Positions 27,519 to 37,135 are shown, numbered from the stretch's first letter. The stretch: 64,000 nt of DNA from Pseudomonas frederiksbergensis (GCF_001952935.1 NZ_CP018319.1:2820501-2884500), one strand, 5' to 3'. A program made the numbers and translations. Notes: generated by a model not told the origin, from the sequence alone.

Positions 27519-28148
27519 GTGAAAAACCTGTCATTGAGCGAAGCCTTGTTCACCACCACCCAGCAAAAAGTGCTCGGCCTGCTGTTTGGTAAACCCGACC
27601 AAAGCTTTTACGCCAACGAGATCGCCCGCTGGGCTCAAGTGGGTAAAGGCAGCCTCATGCGCGAGCTGGATCGGTTGCAGCGGGCAGGCGTGTTGACCAT
27701 GACCCGTCAGGGCAACCAGACCCACTATCAAGCCAATCCCGTCTGCCCGATCTATGCCGAACTGCTGGGCATCGCCCGCAAAACCTTTGGCATTGCCGAG
27801 CCTCTGCGTCAGGCGCTCCAACCCTTTGCCGAACAGATCACTTGGGCATTTGTGTACGGCTCTATCGCCAAGGATCAGGCAAACGCATCCAGTGACATTG
27901 ATCTCATGCTGATCGGCGAGGGCCTGCACTACAGTGAAGTGATGGAGCGGCTCATGCCGATGGAGGAGCAGTTGGGCCGCGTCCTCAACCCGACGCTCTA
28001 CACCCCCGACGACTGGGCCGCAAAACTGGCGGCTGAAAACAGCTTTGTCGTGCGGGTAGCGCAGCAGGACAAGATCAATCTGATGGGGGGAAACCCTTTG
28101 GAGTCCAAGGATGGGCAGCAACGAGAACCTGGAAAACCTGTTACGTAG
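27519..28148 (+). CDS. Winged-helix/minimal nucleotidyltransferase fusion protein
   Basis: A 209-residue protein. Residues about 8-75 form a winged helix (TTQQKVLGLLFG, then GSLMRELDRLQRAGVL and TMTRQGNQTHYQAN), and residues about 100-190 a minimal nucleotidyltransferase with G114-S115 and D126/D128 (GSIAKDQANASSDIDLML), the metal-binding DxD of the polymerase-beta fold. The start is GTG with no clear Shine-Dalgarno. It overlaps the next gene by 38 bp. Together they resemble MNT-HEPN pairs, some of which are toxin-antitoxin systems in which MNT modifies HEPN; activity here is not shown. Confidence 0.75.
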   Translation: MKNLSLSEALFTTTQQKVLGLLFGKPDQSFYANEIARWAQVGKGSLMRELDRLQRAGVLTMTRQGNQTHYQANPVCPIYAELLGIARKTFGIAEPLRQALQPFAEQITWAFVYGSIAKDQANASSDIDLMLIGEGLHYSEVMERLMPMEEQLGRVLNPTLYTPDDWAAKLAAENSFVVRVAQQDKINLMGGNPLESKDGQQREPGKPVT

Positions 28149-28536
28149 CGGTGGACTGAAAGCTGAGCCGCCGGATCGCAAGGAATGCGAAGGGTTGATG
28201 CGTTCGGCTGTGGACCGATTGAAAGACGCGCAAACGTCTTCGCTTTCCTTCGCGAGTCGTTTCGACCTGGCTTACAACGCTGCCCATGCCCTTGCACTGA
28301 CGGCTCTTCGCTTGTGCGGCTACCGTTCAGACAAGCGATATCTGGTGTTTCAGTGCCTGGTTCATACGGCTGATATTGGCAAAGTACAGGTTCGGCTGTT
28401 TGCCCTGTGTCATGAGCGACGAAACCTGGCGGAGTACGAAGGCTATATGGATGAAGATCCGGCGTTGTTGGCGCAGTTGTTGGAAAGTGCTGAGCAGTTG
28501 CAGATTCGTGTGCAGCAGCAGATGACCGGACTGTAA
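28111..28536 (+). CDS. Small HEPN-like partner protein
   Basis: A 141-residue, apparently all-helical protein with FDLAYNAAHALALTALRLCGYR and CHERRNLAEYEGY. The R-N-x3-Y at 104-109 sits where HEPN RNases have R-x4-6-H, so this looks like a HEPN-fold protein with Tyr replacing the usual His. It starts inside the end of the nucleotidyltransferase gene with GGAG seven bases ahead. The overlap indicates co-translation and interaction. Function is unproven; it may be a toxin, a former toxin or only a partner of the regulator. Confidence 0.6.
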   Translation: MGSNENLENLLRSGGLKAEPPDRKECEGLMRSAVDRLKDAQTSSLSFASRFDLAYNAAHALALTALRLCGYRSDKRYLVFQCLVHTADIGKVQVRLFALCHERRNLAEYEGYMDEDPALLAQLLESAEQLQIRVQQQMTGL

Positions 28537-28573
28537 TGCTCCGTCATCCAAAACTGGTGGGATTGTTCTGGCC

Positions 28574-28668
28574 CCTTCGCGAGCAAGCCCGCTCCCACAG
28601 TGTCCGTGTCGTGTTCAAATCCTGAGTCATCCACAATACCTGTGGGAGCGGGCTTGCTCGCGAAGGCG
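28574..28668. repeat. REP inverted pair (family B, copy 4)
   Basis: CTTCGCGAGCAAGCCCGCTC and its inverse flank about 40 bp between the HEPN-like gene and the malonate operon. This spacer also must contain the mdcA promoter, which could not be placed with confidence. Confidence 0.9.
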
Positions 28669-28798
28669 TCAGCGCGGGCAACGAATCCCTCCCGCCAACC
28701 ATTACCCTGACCGTAACGATCCACCACTCTGCTTGATTGATGCCCCCCACCCAACGCTCCTAAGGTGACTCCCACGACAGCGAACCCGTGGAGTGGTC

Positions 28799-30469
28799 AT
28801 GACAACAACAATATCCCCCGACTCGCGATGGACGCGGCGGCGCAGCGAAAAACAGCGGCGTCTCGAGCTGGTGCGGGGTCTCGCCGACGGTGTGGTCCTG
28901 CCCACCGACAAAATCGTTGCGGCGCTGGAGGCATTGATCCTGCCCGGTGACCGTGTGGTGCTGGAGGGCAATAACCAAAAGCAGGCGGATTTCCTGTCCC
29001 GCTCCCTGGCCAAGGCCGATCCCGCGAAGCTGCACGACCTGCACATGATCATGCCCAGTGTCGGACGCTCCGAGCATCTGGACCTGTTCGAACGCGGCAT
29101 CGCCCGCAAGCTCGACTTCTCTTTCGCCGGCACCCAGAGCCTGCGCATCAGCCAGCTGCTGGAAGACGGCCTGCTGGAAATCGGCGCGATCCACACCTAC
29201 ATCGAGCTCTATGCGCGACTGGTGGTCGACCTGATTCCCAACGTCGTGCTCTCGGCCGGGTTCATGGCCGACCGGGCCGGCAACATCTACACCGGCCCAA
29301 GCACCGAAGACACCCCCGCATTGATCGAACCGGCCGCTTTCAGCGATGGCATCGTCATCGTTCAGGTCAATCAACTGGTGGACGATGTCAGCGACTTGCC
29401 CCGCGTTGACATCCCCGCGTCCTGGGTGGATTTCGTGGTGGTGGCCGACAAGCCGTTCTACATCGAGCCGCTGTTCACCCGCGACCCACGTCACATCAAG
29501 CCTGTGCATGTGTTGATGGCGATGATGGCGATCCGTGGGATCTACGAAAAACACAACGTCCAGTCCCTGAACCACGGCATCGGTTTCAACACCGCCGCCA
29601 TCGAATTGATCCTGCCGACCTACGGCGAATCCCTCGGCCTGAAGGGCAAGATCTGCCGCAACTGGACCCTCAATCCGCACCCAACCTTGATCCCGGCCAT
29701 CGAAAGCGGTTGGGTCGAAAGCGTGCATTGCTTCGGCACCGAATTGGGCATGGAAAACTACATCGCCGCCCGACCCGACGTGTTCTTCACAGGGCGCGAT
29801 GGCTCCCTGCGTTCCAACCGGATGTTCTGCCAGCTGGCCGGGCAATACGCGGTGGACCTGTTCATCGGCGCGACGCTGCAAGTCGACGGCGACGGCCATT
29901 CCTCCACCGTGACCCGCGGCCGCCTGGCCGGTTTCGGCGGTGCGCCGAACATGGGCCATGACCCGCGCGGTCGTCGTCACGGCACGCCGGCCTGGCTCGA
30001 CATGCGCCATGACGATGCGCCTGAAGCGCTGCTGGAGCGAGGCAAGAAACTCGTGGTGCAAATGGTCGAGACTTTCCAGGAGGGCGGCAAACCGACCTTC
30101 GTCGAAACCCTCGACGCGGTGGAAGTGGCGAAGAAAAGCGGCATGCCGCTGGCGCCGATCATGATCTACGGCGACGACGTCACCCACCTGCTGACCGAAG
30201 AAGGCATCGCCTATCTCTACAAGGCGCGTTCGCTGGAAGAACGTCAGGCGATGATCGCGGCCGTGGCCGGAGTCACCGTCATCGGCCTGCGCCACAACCC
30301 GAAAGACACCGCGCGCATGCGCCGCGAAGGCCTGATCGCCTTGCCCGAAGACCTCGGCATCCGCCGCACCGACGCCACTCGCGAATTGCTCGCCGCCAAA
30401 AGCGTGGCCGATCTGGTCGAGTGGTCCGGTGGCCTCTACAACCCGCCCGCCAAGTTCAGGAGCTGGTAA
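28799..30469 (+). CDS. mdcA: Malonate decarboxylase subunit alpha (acetyl-ACP:malonate ACP transferase)
   Basis: A 556-residue CoA-transferase-family subunit that swaps malonate for acetate on the acyl carrier subunit MdcC, giving malonyl-ACP. It matches MdcA along its full length, including the N-terminal [15 protein letters not shown] and the internal [20 protein letters not shown] segment. The ATG at 28799 is preferred over a GTG two codons upstream. Its stop TAA overlaps the mdcB start (TAATG), beginning a tightly coupled operon mdcABCDEGH-madLM. Confidence 0.95.
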   Translation: MTTTISPDSRWTRRRSEKQRRLELVRGLADGVVLPTDKIVAALEALILPGDRVVLEGNNQKQADFLSRSLAKADPAKLHDLHMIMPSVGRSEHLDLFERGIARKLDFSFAGTQSLRISQLLEDGLLEIGAIHTYIELYARLVVDLIPNVVLSAGFMADRAGNIYTGPSTEDTPALIEPAAFSDGIVIVQVNQLVDDVSDLPRVDIPASWVDFVVVADKPFYIEPLFTRDPRHIKPVHVLMAMMAIRGIYEKHNVQSLNHGIGFNTAAIELILPTYGESLGLKGKICRNWTLNPHPTLIPAIESGWVESVHCFGTELGMENYIAARPDVFFTGRDGSLRSNRMFCQLAGQYAVDLFIGATLQVDGDGHSSTVTRGRLAGFGGAPNMGHDPRGRRHGTPAWLDMRHDDAPEALLERGKKLVVQMVETFQEGGKPTFVETLDAVEVAKKSGMPLAPIMIYGDDVTHLLTEEGIAYLYKARSLEERQAMIAAVAGVTVIGLRHNPKDTARMRREGLIALPEDLGIRRTDATRELLAAKSVADLVEWSGGLYNPPAKFRSW

Positions 30470-31326
30470 TGCACGCATTCAACCTGCAACCGAAAACCCT
30501 GTCCCTGGCTGAGCGGCTGGCAGATCTGGCCGTGGACGCACTGATCGACGAAGCGGACCTGTCGCCGAAACCGGCGCTGGTCGACCGTCGCGGCAATGGC
30601 GCGCACACCGATTTGCACCTCGGGCTGATGCACGCCTCGGCGCTGTCCCTGTGGCCTGCGTTCAAGGAAATGGCGGAGGCCGCCATCGAGTTCGGCGAAG
30701 TCGGTTTGCCGCTGCGCGAAGCCATTGGCCTGATCGGTCGTGAAGGCGAGGAAGTGATGCTCGCCACCACGGGCGGCGTGAACACCCATCGCGGGGCGAT
30801 TTGGGCGTTGGGTCTGTTGGTCGCGGCGGCTGCGCTGGAGCCCGAATCCACGGCAGCAGGCTCGATCACTTTGCGCGCCGCACGTCTGGCCTTGCTCGAC
30901 GACCGTTACGCGCCGCGTCCTCTGAGCCACGGCGCGCAAGTCGCCCAGCGCTATGGCGCACGCGGTGCCCGTGAAGAAGCACAGCTCGGCTTCCCGGCGG
31001 TGATTCAACGGGCGCTGCCGCAACTCAAACTCAGCCGCGCCGCCGGTCATGGCGAGCAGAACGCCCGGCTCGATGCCTTGCTGGCGATCATGACGAGTCT
31101 GGCCGACACCTGCGTGCTCTACCGCGCCGGTGAACAAGGCCTGCAGACCATGCAACTCGGCGCCCAAGCCGTGCTCGATGCGGGTGGCAGTGCCAGCCTC
31201 GCCGGTCGCCGTCGTTTGCATGTCTTGGATGAACAACTGATCGCGTTGAACGCCTCGCCCGGCGGTGCTGCTGACTTGCTCGCCGCTTGCTTGTTCATCG
31301 ACCGCCTCGAATCCGGAGCTTTCTGA
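30469..31326 (+). CDS. mdcB: Triphosphoribosyl-dephospho-CoA synthase MdcB
   Basis: A 285-residue CitG/MdcB-family enzyme that makes 2'-(5''-triphosphoribosyl)-3'-dephospho-CoA from ATP and dephospho-CoA, the precursor of the MdcC prosthetic group. Family motifs seen are [17 protein letters not shown] near residue 37, [15 protein letters not shown] mid-protein, and [13 protein letters not shown]. The ATG overlaps the mdcA stop; its own stop overlaps the mdcC start by one base. Confidence 0.94.
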   Translation: MHAFNLQPKTLSLAERLADLAVDALIDEADLSPKPALVDRRGNGAHTDLHLGLMHASALSLWPAFKEMAEAAIEFGEVGLPLREAIGLIGREGEEVMLATTGGVNTHRGAIWALGLLVAAAALEPESTAAGSITLRAARLALLDDRYAPRPLSHGAQVAQRYGARGAREEAQLGFPAVIQRALPQLKLSRAAGHGEQNARLDALLAIMTSLADTCVLYRAGEQGLQTMQLGAQAVLDAGGSASLAGRRRLHVLDEQLIALNASPGGAADLLAACLFIDRLESGAF

Positions 31327-31625
31327 TGGAAACCTTATCTTTTGAATTCCCCGCCGGGCAGCCGCCACGCGGCCGGACGCTGGTGGGCTGTGTCGGCTCG
31401 GGCGATCTGGAAGTGCTGATCGAGCCAGGCCAGGCCGGCAAACTGACGATCAAGGTGCAGACCTCGGTCAACGGCGCAGAACAACGCTGGCAGCATCTGT
31501 TCGCGCGGATGTTCGACGGTCAGACGCCACCGGCAATGGCCATCGATATCCACGATTTCGGCGCCACACCGGGAGTGGTGCGCTTACGTCTGGAGCAAGG
31601 CTTTGAGGAGATCAGCCATGACTGA
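31326..31625 (+). CDS. mdcC: Malonate decarboxylase acyl carrier protein (delta subunit)
   Basis: A 99-residue carrier protein carrying the phosphoribosyl-dephospho-CoA group through which malonyl and acetyl thioesters are formed. The attachment serine is S25 in GCVGSGDLEVL, the same position as in characterised MdcC. Start ATG at 31326 overlaps the mdcB stop; the 3' end overlaps mdcD by 8 bp. Confidence 0.94.
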   Translation: METLSFEFPAGQPPRGRTLVGCVGSGDLEVLIEPGQAGKLTIKVQTSVNGAEQRWQHLFARMFDGQTPPAMAIDIHDFGATPGVVRLRLEQGFEEISHD

Positions 31626-32460
31626 TCTCCTCAACAAACACAGCTTCGTCGAACTCGGCGCCCGACAACGAGCGAAAGCCTTGCTCGACGCCGGCACCTT
31701 CCGCGAACTACTCGACCCGTTTCAACGCGTCATGTCGCCATGGCTGTCGCGCCAGGGCGTGGTACCGCAAGCGGATGACGGCGTAGTCATCGCCAAGGGC
31801 AGCATCGGTGGATTGCCGGTGGTAATCGCCGCCATCGAAGGTGCATTCCAGGGCGGCAGCCTCGGTGAAGTCGGCGGGGCGAAGATTGCCGGTGCGCTGG
31901 AACTCGCCGCCGAAGACAACCGCGAAGGCATTCCGACCCGCGCCGTGTTGCTGCTGGAAACCGGTGGCGTGCGTTTGCAGGAGGCCAACCTTGGGCTGGC
32001 GGCGATTGCCGATATTCATGCGGCGATTGTCGATCTGTGCCAATACCAGCCTGTTGTGGGTGTGGTGGCGGGCAGCGTTGGCTGCTTTGGCGGGATGTCG
32101 ATTGCCGCCGGGTTGTGCAGTTACTTGCTGGTCACTCAGGAAGCGCGGCTTGGCCTCAACGGTCCGCAAGTGATCGAACAGGAAGCCGGGCTTGAGGAAT
32201 ACGACTCCCGTGATCGTCCTTTCATCTGGAGCCTGACCGGAGGCGAGCAACGTTTTGCCAGTGGTCTTGTTGACCGATATGTCGCCGATGATGTGGCGCA
32301 GATTCAGCAGCAGGTCAGTGAATTGCTTAAGCAAGGTTTGCCGGAACAGCAACGCAGCCGTCAGGCCGAGCTGTTCCTGCAACGACTGGCCCGTCTGGAC
32401 GCCGAGCCGCAAATCGAGCCGTCAACGGTTCGCGATCTGTATCAAGGAGAGCGCTCATGA
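31618..32460 (+). CDS. mdcD: Biotin-independent malonate decarboxylase subunit beta
   Basis: A 280-residue crotonase-fold carboxyltransferase half. With MdcE it decarboxylates malonyl-ACP to acetyl-ACP plus CO2. Recognisable parts are the N-terminal ELGARQRAKALLDAGTF, the IEGAFQGGSLGEVGGAK oxyanion region, and VAGSVGCFGGMSIAAGL. The start ATG at 31618 lies within the end of mdcC, and the stop overlaps mdcE by four bases. No biotin carrier or sodium-pump genes accompany it, so this is the soluble, biotin-independent type. Confidence 0.94.
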   Translation: MTDLLNKHSFVELGARQRAKALLDAGTFRELLDPFQRVMSPWLSRQGVVPQADDGVVIAKGSIGGLPVVIAAIEGAFQGGSLGEVGGAKIAGALELAAEDNREGIPTRAVLLLETGGVRLQEANLGLAAIADIHAAIVDLCQYQPVVGVVAGSVGCFGGMSIAAGLCSYLLVTQEARLGLNGPQVIEQEAGLEEYDSRDRPFIWSLTGGEQRFASGLVDRYVADDVAQIQQQVSELLKQGLPEQQRSRQAELFLQRLARLDAEPQIEPSTVRDLYQGERS

Positions 32461-33260
32461 GTTCGTATTCCCTGAGAGGTTTGAACTGGTTCAACGCCTT
32501 GAGTGCGGGCGCCAAACCGGTCGATGGTTTGCCCGCTTCGTTGAAGGTTGCCGACGGTGTGTTGGGTGACCAACCCGTTCGCTTTATCGCGGTGGTGGCT
32601 GATCCCGACAACCGTTTCGTCCGCGCCCGCAATGGCGAGGTCGGTCTGCTGGAAGGTTGGGGGCTGGCCAAAGCCGTGGATGAAGTCATCGCAGCGGATC
32701 TGAATAATTCGCAGAAACGTGCCTTGATCGCCATCGTCGATGTGCCGAGTCAGGCCTACGGTCGGCGCGAAGAAGCGCTCGGCATTCATCAGGCCTTGGC
32801 CGGTGCCGCCGACAGCTATGCCCGCGCTCGACTGGCCGGCCATGCCGTGATCGGGTTGCTGGTGGGCAAGGCAATGTCCGGGGCGTTTCTGGCGCATGGG
32901 TATCAGGCCAATCGGCTGATTGCCCTGCGCGATCCAGGCGTGATGGTGCATGCGATGGGCAAGGCGTCGGCGGCGCGGGTGACGTTGCGCAGTATTGAAG
33001 AACTCGAAGCACTGGCCGCCAGCGTGCCGCCGATGGCCTATGACATCGACAGCTACGCGAGTCTTGGACTGCTCTGGGAAACCTTGTCGGTGGAACAGAT
33101 CGAGCAGCCGACGGCGGCGGATCTGACGCGGGTGACTGAATGCCTGAATCAGGCGATTGGTGATGTCGCCGCGAAAGGGCGCGACCTGAGCAGCCGCTTG
33201 GGCGCGAGCAACCGTGCGGCGTCGAGCCAGGTTCGCCAATTGCTGAGAGAGCAGTGGTGA
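32457..33260 (+). CDS. mdcE: Biotin-independent malonate decarboxylase subunit gamma
   Basis: A 267-residue crotonase-like partner of MdcD. The segment FIAVVADPDNRFVRARNGEVGL, read here as residues 41-62, and VPSQAYGRREEALGIHQAL are characteristic, as is GLLVGKAMSGAFLAHGYQ with the active-site glycine-rich loop. It overlaps mdcD by four bases (ATGA) and mdcG by four (GTGA). No missing motif was seen. Confidence 0.93.
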   Translation: MSSYSLRGLNWFNALSAGAKPVDGLPASLKVADGVLGDQPVRFIAVVADPDNRFVRARNGEVGLLEGWGLAKAVDEVIAADLNNSQKRALIAIVDVPSQAYGRREEALGIHQALAGAADSYARARLAGHAVIGLLVGKAMSGAFLAHGYQANRLIALRDPGVMVHAMGKASAARVTLRSIEELEALAASVPPMAYDIDSYASLGLLWETLSVEQIEQPTAADLTRVTECLNQAIGDVAAKGRDLSSRLGASNRAASSQVRQLLREQW

Positions 33261-33874
33261 ACACGCTTCTCGCCCACGACCTGCTCTGGGGGATGACCCC
33301 GGAGCAGTTGCCTGCGGATGCACCTTCGTGGGTGATCGAGTCGATCCGTGCGGGTCAACCGGTGGTGGTTCGGCGTGCGTTGAGCGCGGCGAATCACATC
33401 GCGGTCGGCGTGCGTGGACGTTTGCGTGAGCAGCGTTATGCAACGGTGATGTCGGTCGATGCAATCCAGCGCCAAGTTCGGCCGGAAGCGCTTTGTCATG
33501 TCGCGCTTGATCGGAATTTACCGGCAGTGCGCGCCCTCAATCAACTGCGTCCGATGCTCGATTCCTGTGAGTGGGTGTGGGGTGTCAGCGGCAGCGCCGG
33601 GTTTGAATTGGCCAGCGGTTTTCAGGCATTGCATGAGGGCAGCGATCTCGACTTGATCCTGCGTACACCGCAGCCGTTGGAGCGTATGCAAGCGCAGTCA
33701 CTGGTGAAGATTCTTGATGCTGCTGTCTGCCAGGTGGACCTGCAGTTGCAGACTCCATTCGGAGCAGTCGCCTTGCGCGAATGGGCCGGTCCGTCGCAAC
33801 GGGTCCTGCTCAAAAACGCCAGTGAAGCCTGCCTGGTCACCAATCCGTGGAACCCGCAGGAGCAAGCAGCGTGA
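33257..33874 (+). CDS. mdcG: Phosphoribosyl-dephospho-CoA transferase MdcG
   Basis: A 205-residue nucleotidyltransferase-fold enzyme that transfers the prosthetic group made by MdcB onto Ser25 of MdcC. The catalytic pattern is GVSGSAGFELASGF followed by GSDLDLILRTP, supplying the metal-binding aspartates. The start is a GTG; 33257 overlaps the mdcE stop as GTGA, and an alternative GTG lies one codon upstream. It is followed directly by mdcH, also GTG-started. Confidence 0.92.
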   Translation: MNTLLAHDLLWGMTPEQLPADAPSWVIESIRAGQPVVVRRALSAANHIAVGVRGRLREQRYATVMSVDAIQRQVRPEALCHVALDRNLPAVRALNQLRPMLDSCEWVWGVSGSAGFELASGFQALHEGSDLDLILRTPQPLERMQAQSLVKILDAAVCQVDLQLQTPFGAVALREWAGPSQRVLLKNASEACLVTNPWNPQEQAA

Positions 33875-34782
33875 GCAGTTTGCTAGTGTTTCCGGGCCAG
33901 GGCGCGCAGCAGCCAGGCATGCTTCATCGTTTGCCTCGGGAAACTGTGATCGAGGCAAGTGAAGTCCTCGGGGAAGACGCTTTTCTTCTGGATTCTGCCG
34001 AAGCGCTGAAGTCGACAAGAGCGGTTCAACTCAGCTTGCTGATCGCCGGCGTCGCGGCTTCACGCCAGTTGTTAATGACGGCGGATTACGTGGCGGGATT
34101 GTCCATCGGCGCCTATCCGGCGGCAGTGGTTGCGGGTGCCTTGAGTTTCAGCGATGCGCTGCATCTGGTCAGCCTGCGCGGTGAGTTGATGCAACAGGCT
34201 TATCCACAAGGCTATGGCATGACCGCGATCATCGGTCTGGACCTGGCCACGGTGGAAGCGTTGCTGGCGCAGGTTCACAGCGGCGCAACACCGGTTTACC
34301 TGGCCAACATCAACGCCGATAACCAGGTGGTGATTGCCGGCAGCGATGGTGCGATGAAAGCGGTCGCCGACTTGGCGAAAGGTCGCGGTGCAGGGCTGGC
34401 CAAACGTCTGGCCGTCAGCGTGCCGTCTCACTGCCCGCTGCTGGAAGCCCCTGCGAAAACCCTGGCCGATGCCTTCGCCAAGGTGCAGCTGAAAACACCG
34501 ACGCTGGGCTATCTGAGCGGCAGTCGCGCCCGGCCTGTCAGCAACATTGAAGCCTTGCGCGACGACCTGGCGTTCAACATGTGCCGCGTGGTGGATTGGC
34601 GCGGCACGGTACAAAGCGCCTACGAGCGCGGCGTACGTCTACAGATCGAACTGCCGCCCGGTGCGGTGCTGACCGGGCTGGCGCGCCGGGTGTTCGAGCA
34701 GGGCACCGTGATTGCCTTCGACGGTGCGCGGCTCGATACCTTGCAGGCGCTGTTGCGTGAGGAGGGAAGCCGCCAACCCTAG
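33871..34782 (+). CDS. mdcH: Malonate decarboxylase subunit epsilon (malonyl-CoA:ACP transacylase)
   Basis: A 303-residue FabD-like acyltransferase that primes the MdcC carrier with malonyl from malonyl-CoA. N-terminal LLVFPGQGAQQPGML and the nucleophile motif GLSIGAYPAAVVAGAL are clear; the His of the dyad lies in SVPSHCPLLE. The start is GTG at 33871, overlapping mdcG by four bases, with AGGAG upstream. The gap to madL is 65 bp, the largest inside the operon. Confidence 0.93.
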   Translation: MSSLLVFPGQGAQQPGMLHRLPRETVIEASEVLGEDAFLLDSAEALKSTRAVQLSLLIAGVAASRQLLMTADYVAGLSIGAYPAAVVAGALSFSDALHLVSLRGELMQQAYPQGYGMTAIIGLDLATVEALLAQVHSGATPVYLANINADNQVVIAGSDGAMKAVADLAKGRGAGLAKRLAVSVPSHCPLLEAPAKTLADAFAKVQLKTPTLGYLSGSRARPVSNIEALRDDLAFNMCRVVDWRGTVQSAYERGVRLQIELPPGAVLTGLARRVFEQGTVIAFDGARLDTLQALLREEGSRQP

Positions 34783-34847
34783 AACACCGACTCAGGCCTT
34801 CGAACAACAAAAACAACATTCGACGATGCACTTTGAGGACAACAACA

Positions 34848-35264
34848 ATGATTATTTACGGTGTGGCGCTGTTGGCGATTTGTACGCTGGCAGGGGTGAT
34901 CGTGGGCGACATGCTTGGCGTGTTGCTGGGCGTGAAATCAAACGTCGGCGGCGTCGGGATCGCGATGATCCTGTTGATCTGCGCGCGGTTGTGGATGCAC
35001 AAGCACGGCGGCATGACCAAGGATTGCGAGATGGGCGTCGGCTTCTGGGGCGCCATGTACATTCCGGTGGTGGTCGCGATGGCTGCGCAACAGAACGTCG
35101 TCACCGCCCTGCACGGTGGCCCCGTGGCGGTGCTGGCGGCGATCGGCTCGGTGGTGATCTGCGGTTGCACCATTGCGCTGATCAGCCGGACTCACAAAGG
35201 CGAACCCTTGCCCGATGAACCGGCGGACATAACGCCGGTCGGCACGCCAGTAGGAGGTCGTTGA
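34848..35264 (+). CDS. madL: Malonate transporter subunit MadL
   Basis: A 138-residue protein with four hydrophobic helices, matching MadL of the MadLM malonate:cation symporter. GVALLAICTLAGVIVGDMLG starts the protein and a hydrophilic C-terminal tail ends it. The ATG at 34848 has TTGAGGA upstream. The next gene madM begins one base after the stop, so both subunits are made together. Confidence 0.92.
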   Translation: MIIYGVALLAICTLAGVIVGDMLGVLLGVKSNVGGVGIAMILLICARLWMHKHGGMTKDCEMGVGFWGAMYIPVVVAMAAQQNVVTALHGGPVAVLAAIGSVVICGCTIALISRTHKGEPLPDEPADITPVGTPVGGR

Positions 35265-35265
35265 T

Positions 35266-36030
35266 ATGTGGGATCTCATTGAGAAAGGTCTGGAACATAA
35301 CGGTCTGGTGACGGCGTTCGCGTTTGTCGGCGTGATCATGTGGGTGTCGGTGGTGCTGTCCAAGCGCCTGACGTTCGGACGGATTCACGGTTCGGCAATT
35401 GCCATCGTCATCGGGCTTGTTCTGGCCTGGGTCGGCGGCACGATGACGGGCGGGCAAAAAGGCTTGGCGGATTTGACGCTGTTTTCCGGCATCGGTCTGA
35501 TGGGCGGCGCGATGCTGCGGGACTTTGCGATTGTTGCCACGGCATTCGAAGTGCAAGCCACCGAAGCGAAAAAGGCCGGTTTGATCGGCGTGATTGCGCT
35601 GCTGCTGGGCACGATCCTGCCGTTCATTGTTGGCGCGAGCATGGCCTGGGCGTTCGGTTATCGCGATGCGATCAGCATGACCACCATCGGCGCGGGTGCG
35701 GTGACTTATATCGTCGGGCCGGTGACTGGGGCGGCGATTGGTGCGAGTTCGGATGTGGTGGCGTTGTCGATTGCCACCGGGTTGATCAAGGCGATTTTTG
35801 TGATGGTCGGCACACCGATGGCGGCGAAATGGATGGGGCTGGATAACCCGCGCTCGGCGATGGTGTTTGGTGGGTTGGCTGGCACTGTGAGCGGTGTGAC
35901 GGCGGGGTTGGCGGCGACGGATCGGCGGTTGGTGCCTTATGGCGCGTTGACGGCGACGTTCCACACCGGGCTTGGGTGCTTGCTGGGGCCTTCGTTGTTG
36001 TACTTCATTGTTCGCGGGATTGTGGGGTAG
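35266..36030 (+). CDS. madM: Malonate transporter subunit MadM
   Basis: A 254-residue membrane protein with about seven hydrophobic helices, the larger subunit of the MadLM malonate importer. Recognisable blocks are GLADLTLFSGIGLMGGAMLR and the glycine-rich TTIGAGAVTYIVGPVTGAAI. It is the last gene of the malonate operon and is convergent with mdcR across a palindromic element. Confidence 0.92.
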   Translation: MWDLIEKGLEHNGLVTAFAFVGVIMWVSVVLSKRLTFGRIHGSAIAIVIGLVLAWVGGTMTGGQKGLADLTLFSGIGLMGGAMLRDFAIVATAFEVQATEAKKAGLIGVIALLLGTILPFIVGASMAWAFGYRDAISMTTIGAGAVTYIVGPVTGAAIGASSDVVALSIATGLIKAIFVMVGTPMAAKWMGLDNPRSAMVFGGLAGTVSGVTAGLAATDRRLVPYGALTATFHTGLGCLLGPSLLYFIVRGIVG

Positions 36031-36042
36031 GACTCAAGATCG

Positions 36043-36206
36043 ACCCCTCACCCTAACCCTCTCCCCAGGGGGGCGAGGGAACTGATCCGGGATTTCTTTA
36101 GAAATACTGCGACCTGAAATATCGAGTCGAACTCAGGTTTTGAAAACCATGGAGATCGGCTCCCTTTCCCCTCTCCCCACTGGGGAGAGGGCTGGGGTGA
36201 GGGGTG
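36043..36206. repeat. Long inverted-repeat element (family F) between madM and mdcR
   Basis: CCCCTCACCCTAACCCTCTC at the left is the imperfect inverse of GAGAGGGCTGGGGTGAGGGG at the right, with about 120 bp between. The middle includes AACTCAGGTTTTGAAAACC with partial symmetry. It lies between two convergent genes and may end transcription from both. Only one copy occurs in this window. Confidence 0.75.
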
Positions 36207-36214
36207 GTTCTTAG

Positions 36215-37135
36215 TCACACCGCAGCATTTCGATTGGCATACATCCGACACTCCGCCAGCAACGCCAACAAATTCGGATCCCGCTCCTTGGCCTTCAAAA
36301 ACACCACCCCAATGTGCTGCTGCAACCGATACTTTTCCTGCAGCGGAATCAGCTTCACCCGGTTCTCATACACCGCCGCAATCCGTCCCGGCAGCAACGC
36401 ATAACCCACGCCCGAGCTGACCATGCTCAGCAAGGTGAAGATGTCGTTGACCTGCATCGCCACCTTCGGTTCGAACCCCGCCTGCTTGAACACCCGATTA
36501 CCGTCCTGGTGCGTGGCAAAGCCCTGGGTCAGCGTAATGAATGTCTCGTCGCGCACTTCGGCCAGGTCGACTTCGGTCCGTTGGGCAAACCTTGAATCAG
36601 CCGGTGTGGCAAGAAAGATGTCGTCGGAAAACAGCTGAATCTGCTCGCAGTCCGGGTCGTTGACGCTCTCGTCCAGCGACACCAGGATCGCGTCGACTTC
36701 CATGTTCTTGAGCTTGTACAGCAGGTCGAAGTTCGAGCCGAGGATCAGGTCGATGTTGAGTTCGCTGCGGCGAATCTTCAGGCCCATGATCAGCTGCGGC
36801 ACGGTTTTCACCGTCAGTGAATACAGCGAACCAAGCTTGAAGCGCTCAGCGGAGAACCCGGCGGCTTCGCGGGTCAGGCGCACGGTTTCGACCACGTCCT
36901 GAATCAGCTTCTGCGCGCGTTCTTCCAGCACATAAGCGCTTTCGAGTGGGGTCAGGTTGCGACCTTCGTGTTTGAATAGCGGGCAACGCAGGGCGCTTTC
37001 CAGGGAATGGATCGCTCGGTGCACGCTGACGTTGCTGGTTTGCAACTCGGCAGCGGCGCGGGCCAGGTTGCCGGTGCGCATGAAGACCAGGAACACCTCG
37101 AGTTTTTTCAGGGTCAACTCTTCGTCGATCAGCAT
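36215..37135 (-). CDS. mdcR: LysR-family regulator of the malonate operon MdcR
   Basis: A 306-residue LysR protein with an N-terminal winged helix (LEVFLVFMRTGNLARAAAEL, then SNVSVHRAIHSLESAL) and a periplasmic-binding-like effector domain. Position beside the mdc/mad genes and length match MdcR, which activates the malonate genes in response to malonate. The ATG at 37135 gives the family start; the open frame upstream runs into a repeat and is not coding. It is transcribed towards madM. Confidence 0.85.
   Translation of the reverse strand: MLIDEELTLKKLEVFLVFMRTGNLARAAAELQTSNVSVHRAIHSLESALRCPLFKHEGRNLTPLESAYVLEERAQKLIQDVVETVRLTREAAGFSAERFKLGSLYSLTVKTVPQLIMGLKIRRSELNIDLILGSNFDLLYKLKNMEVDAILVSLDESVNDPDCEQIQLFSDDIFLATPADSRFAQRTEVDLAEVRDETFITLTQGFATHQDGNRVFKQAGFEPKVAMQVNDIFTLLSMVSSGVGYALLPGRIAAVYENRVKLIPLQEKYRLQQHIGVVFLKAKERDPNLLALLAECRMYANRNAAV

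Noticed and set aside
28680..28798. Promoter and MdcR binding site upstream of mdcA
   Set aside because: TTGATT near 28734 has no acceptable -10 at normal spacing, and no convincing T-N11-A palindrome stood out, so no site was listed.
28760..30478. A 572-codon minus-strand frame antisense to mdcA
   Set aside because: mdcA is a full-length family match coupled to mdcB; the antisense product is His/Gln/Arg-rich shadow sequence.
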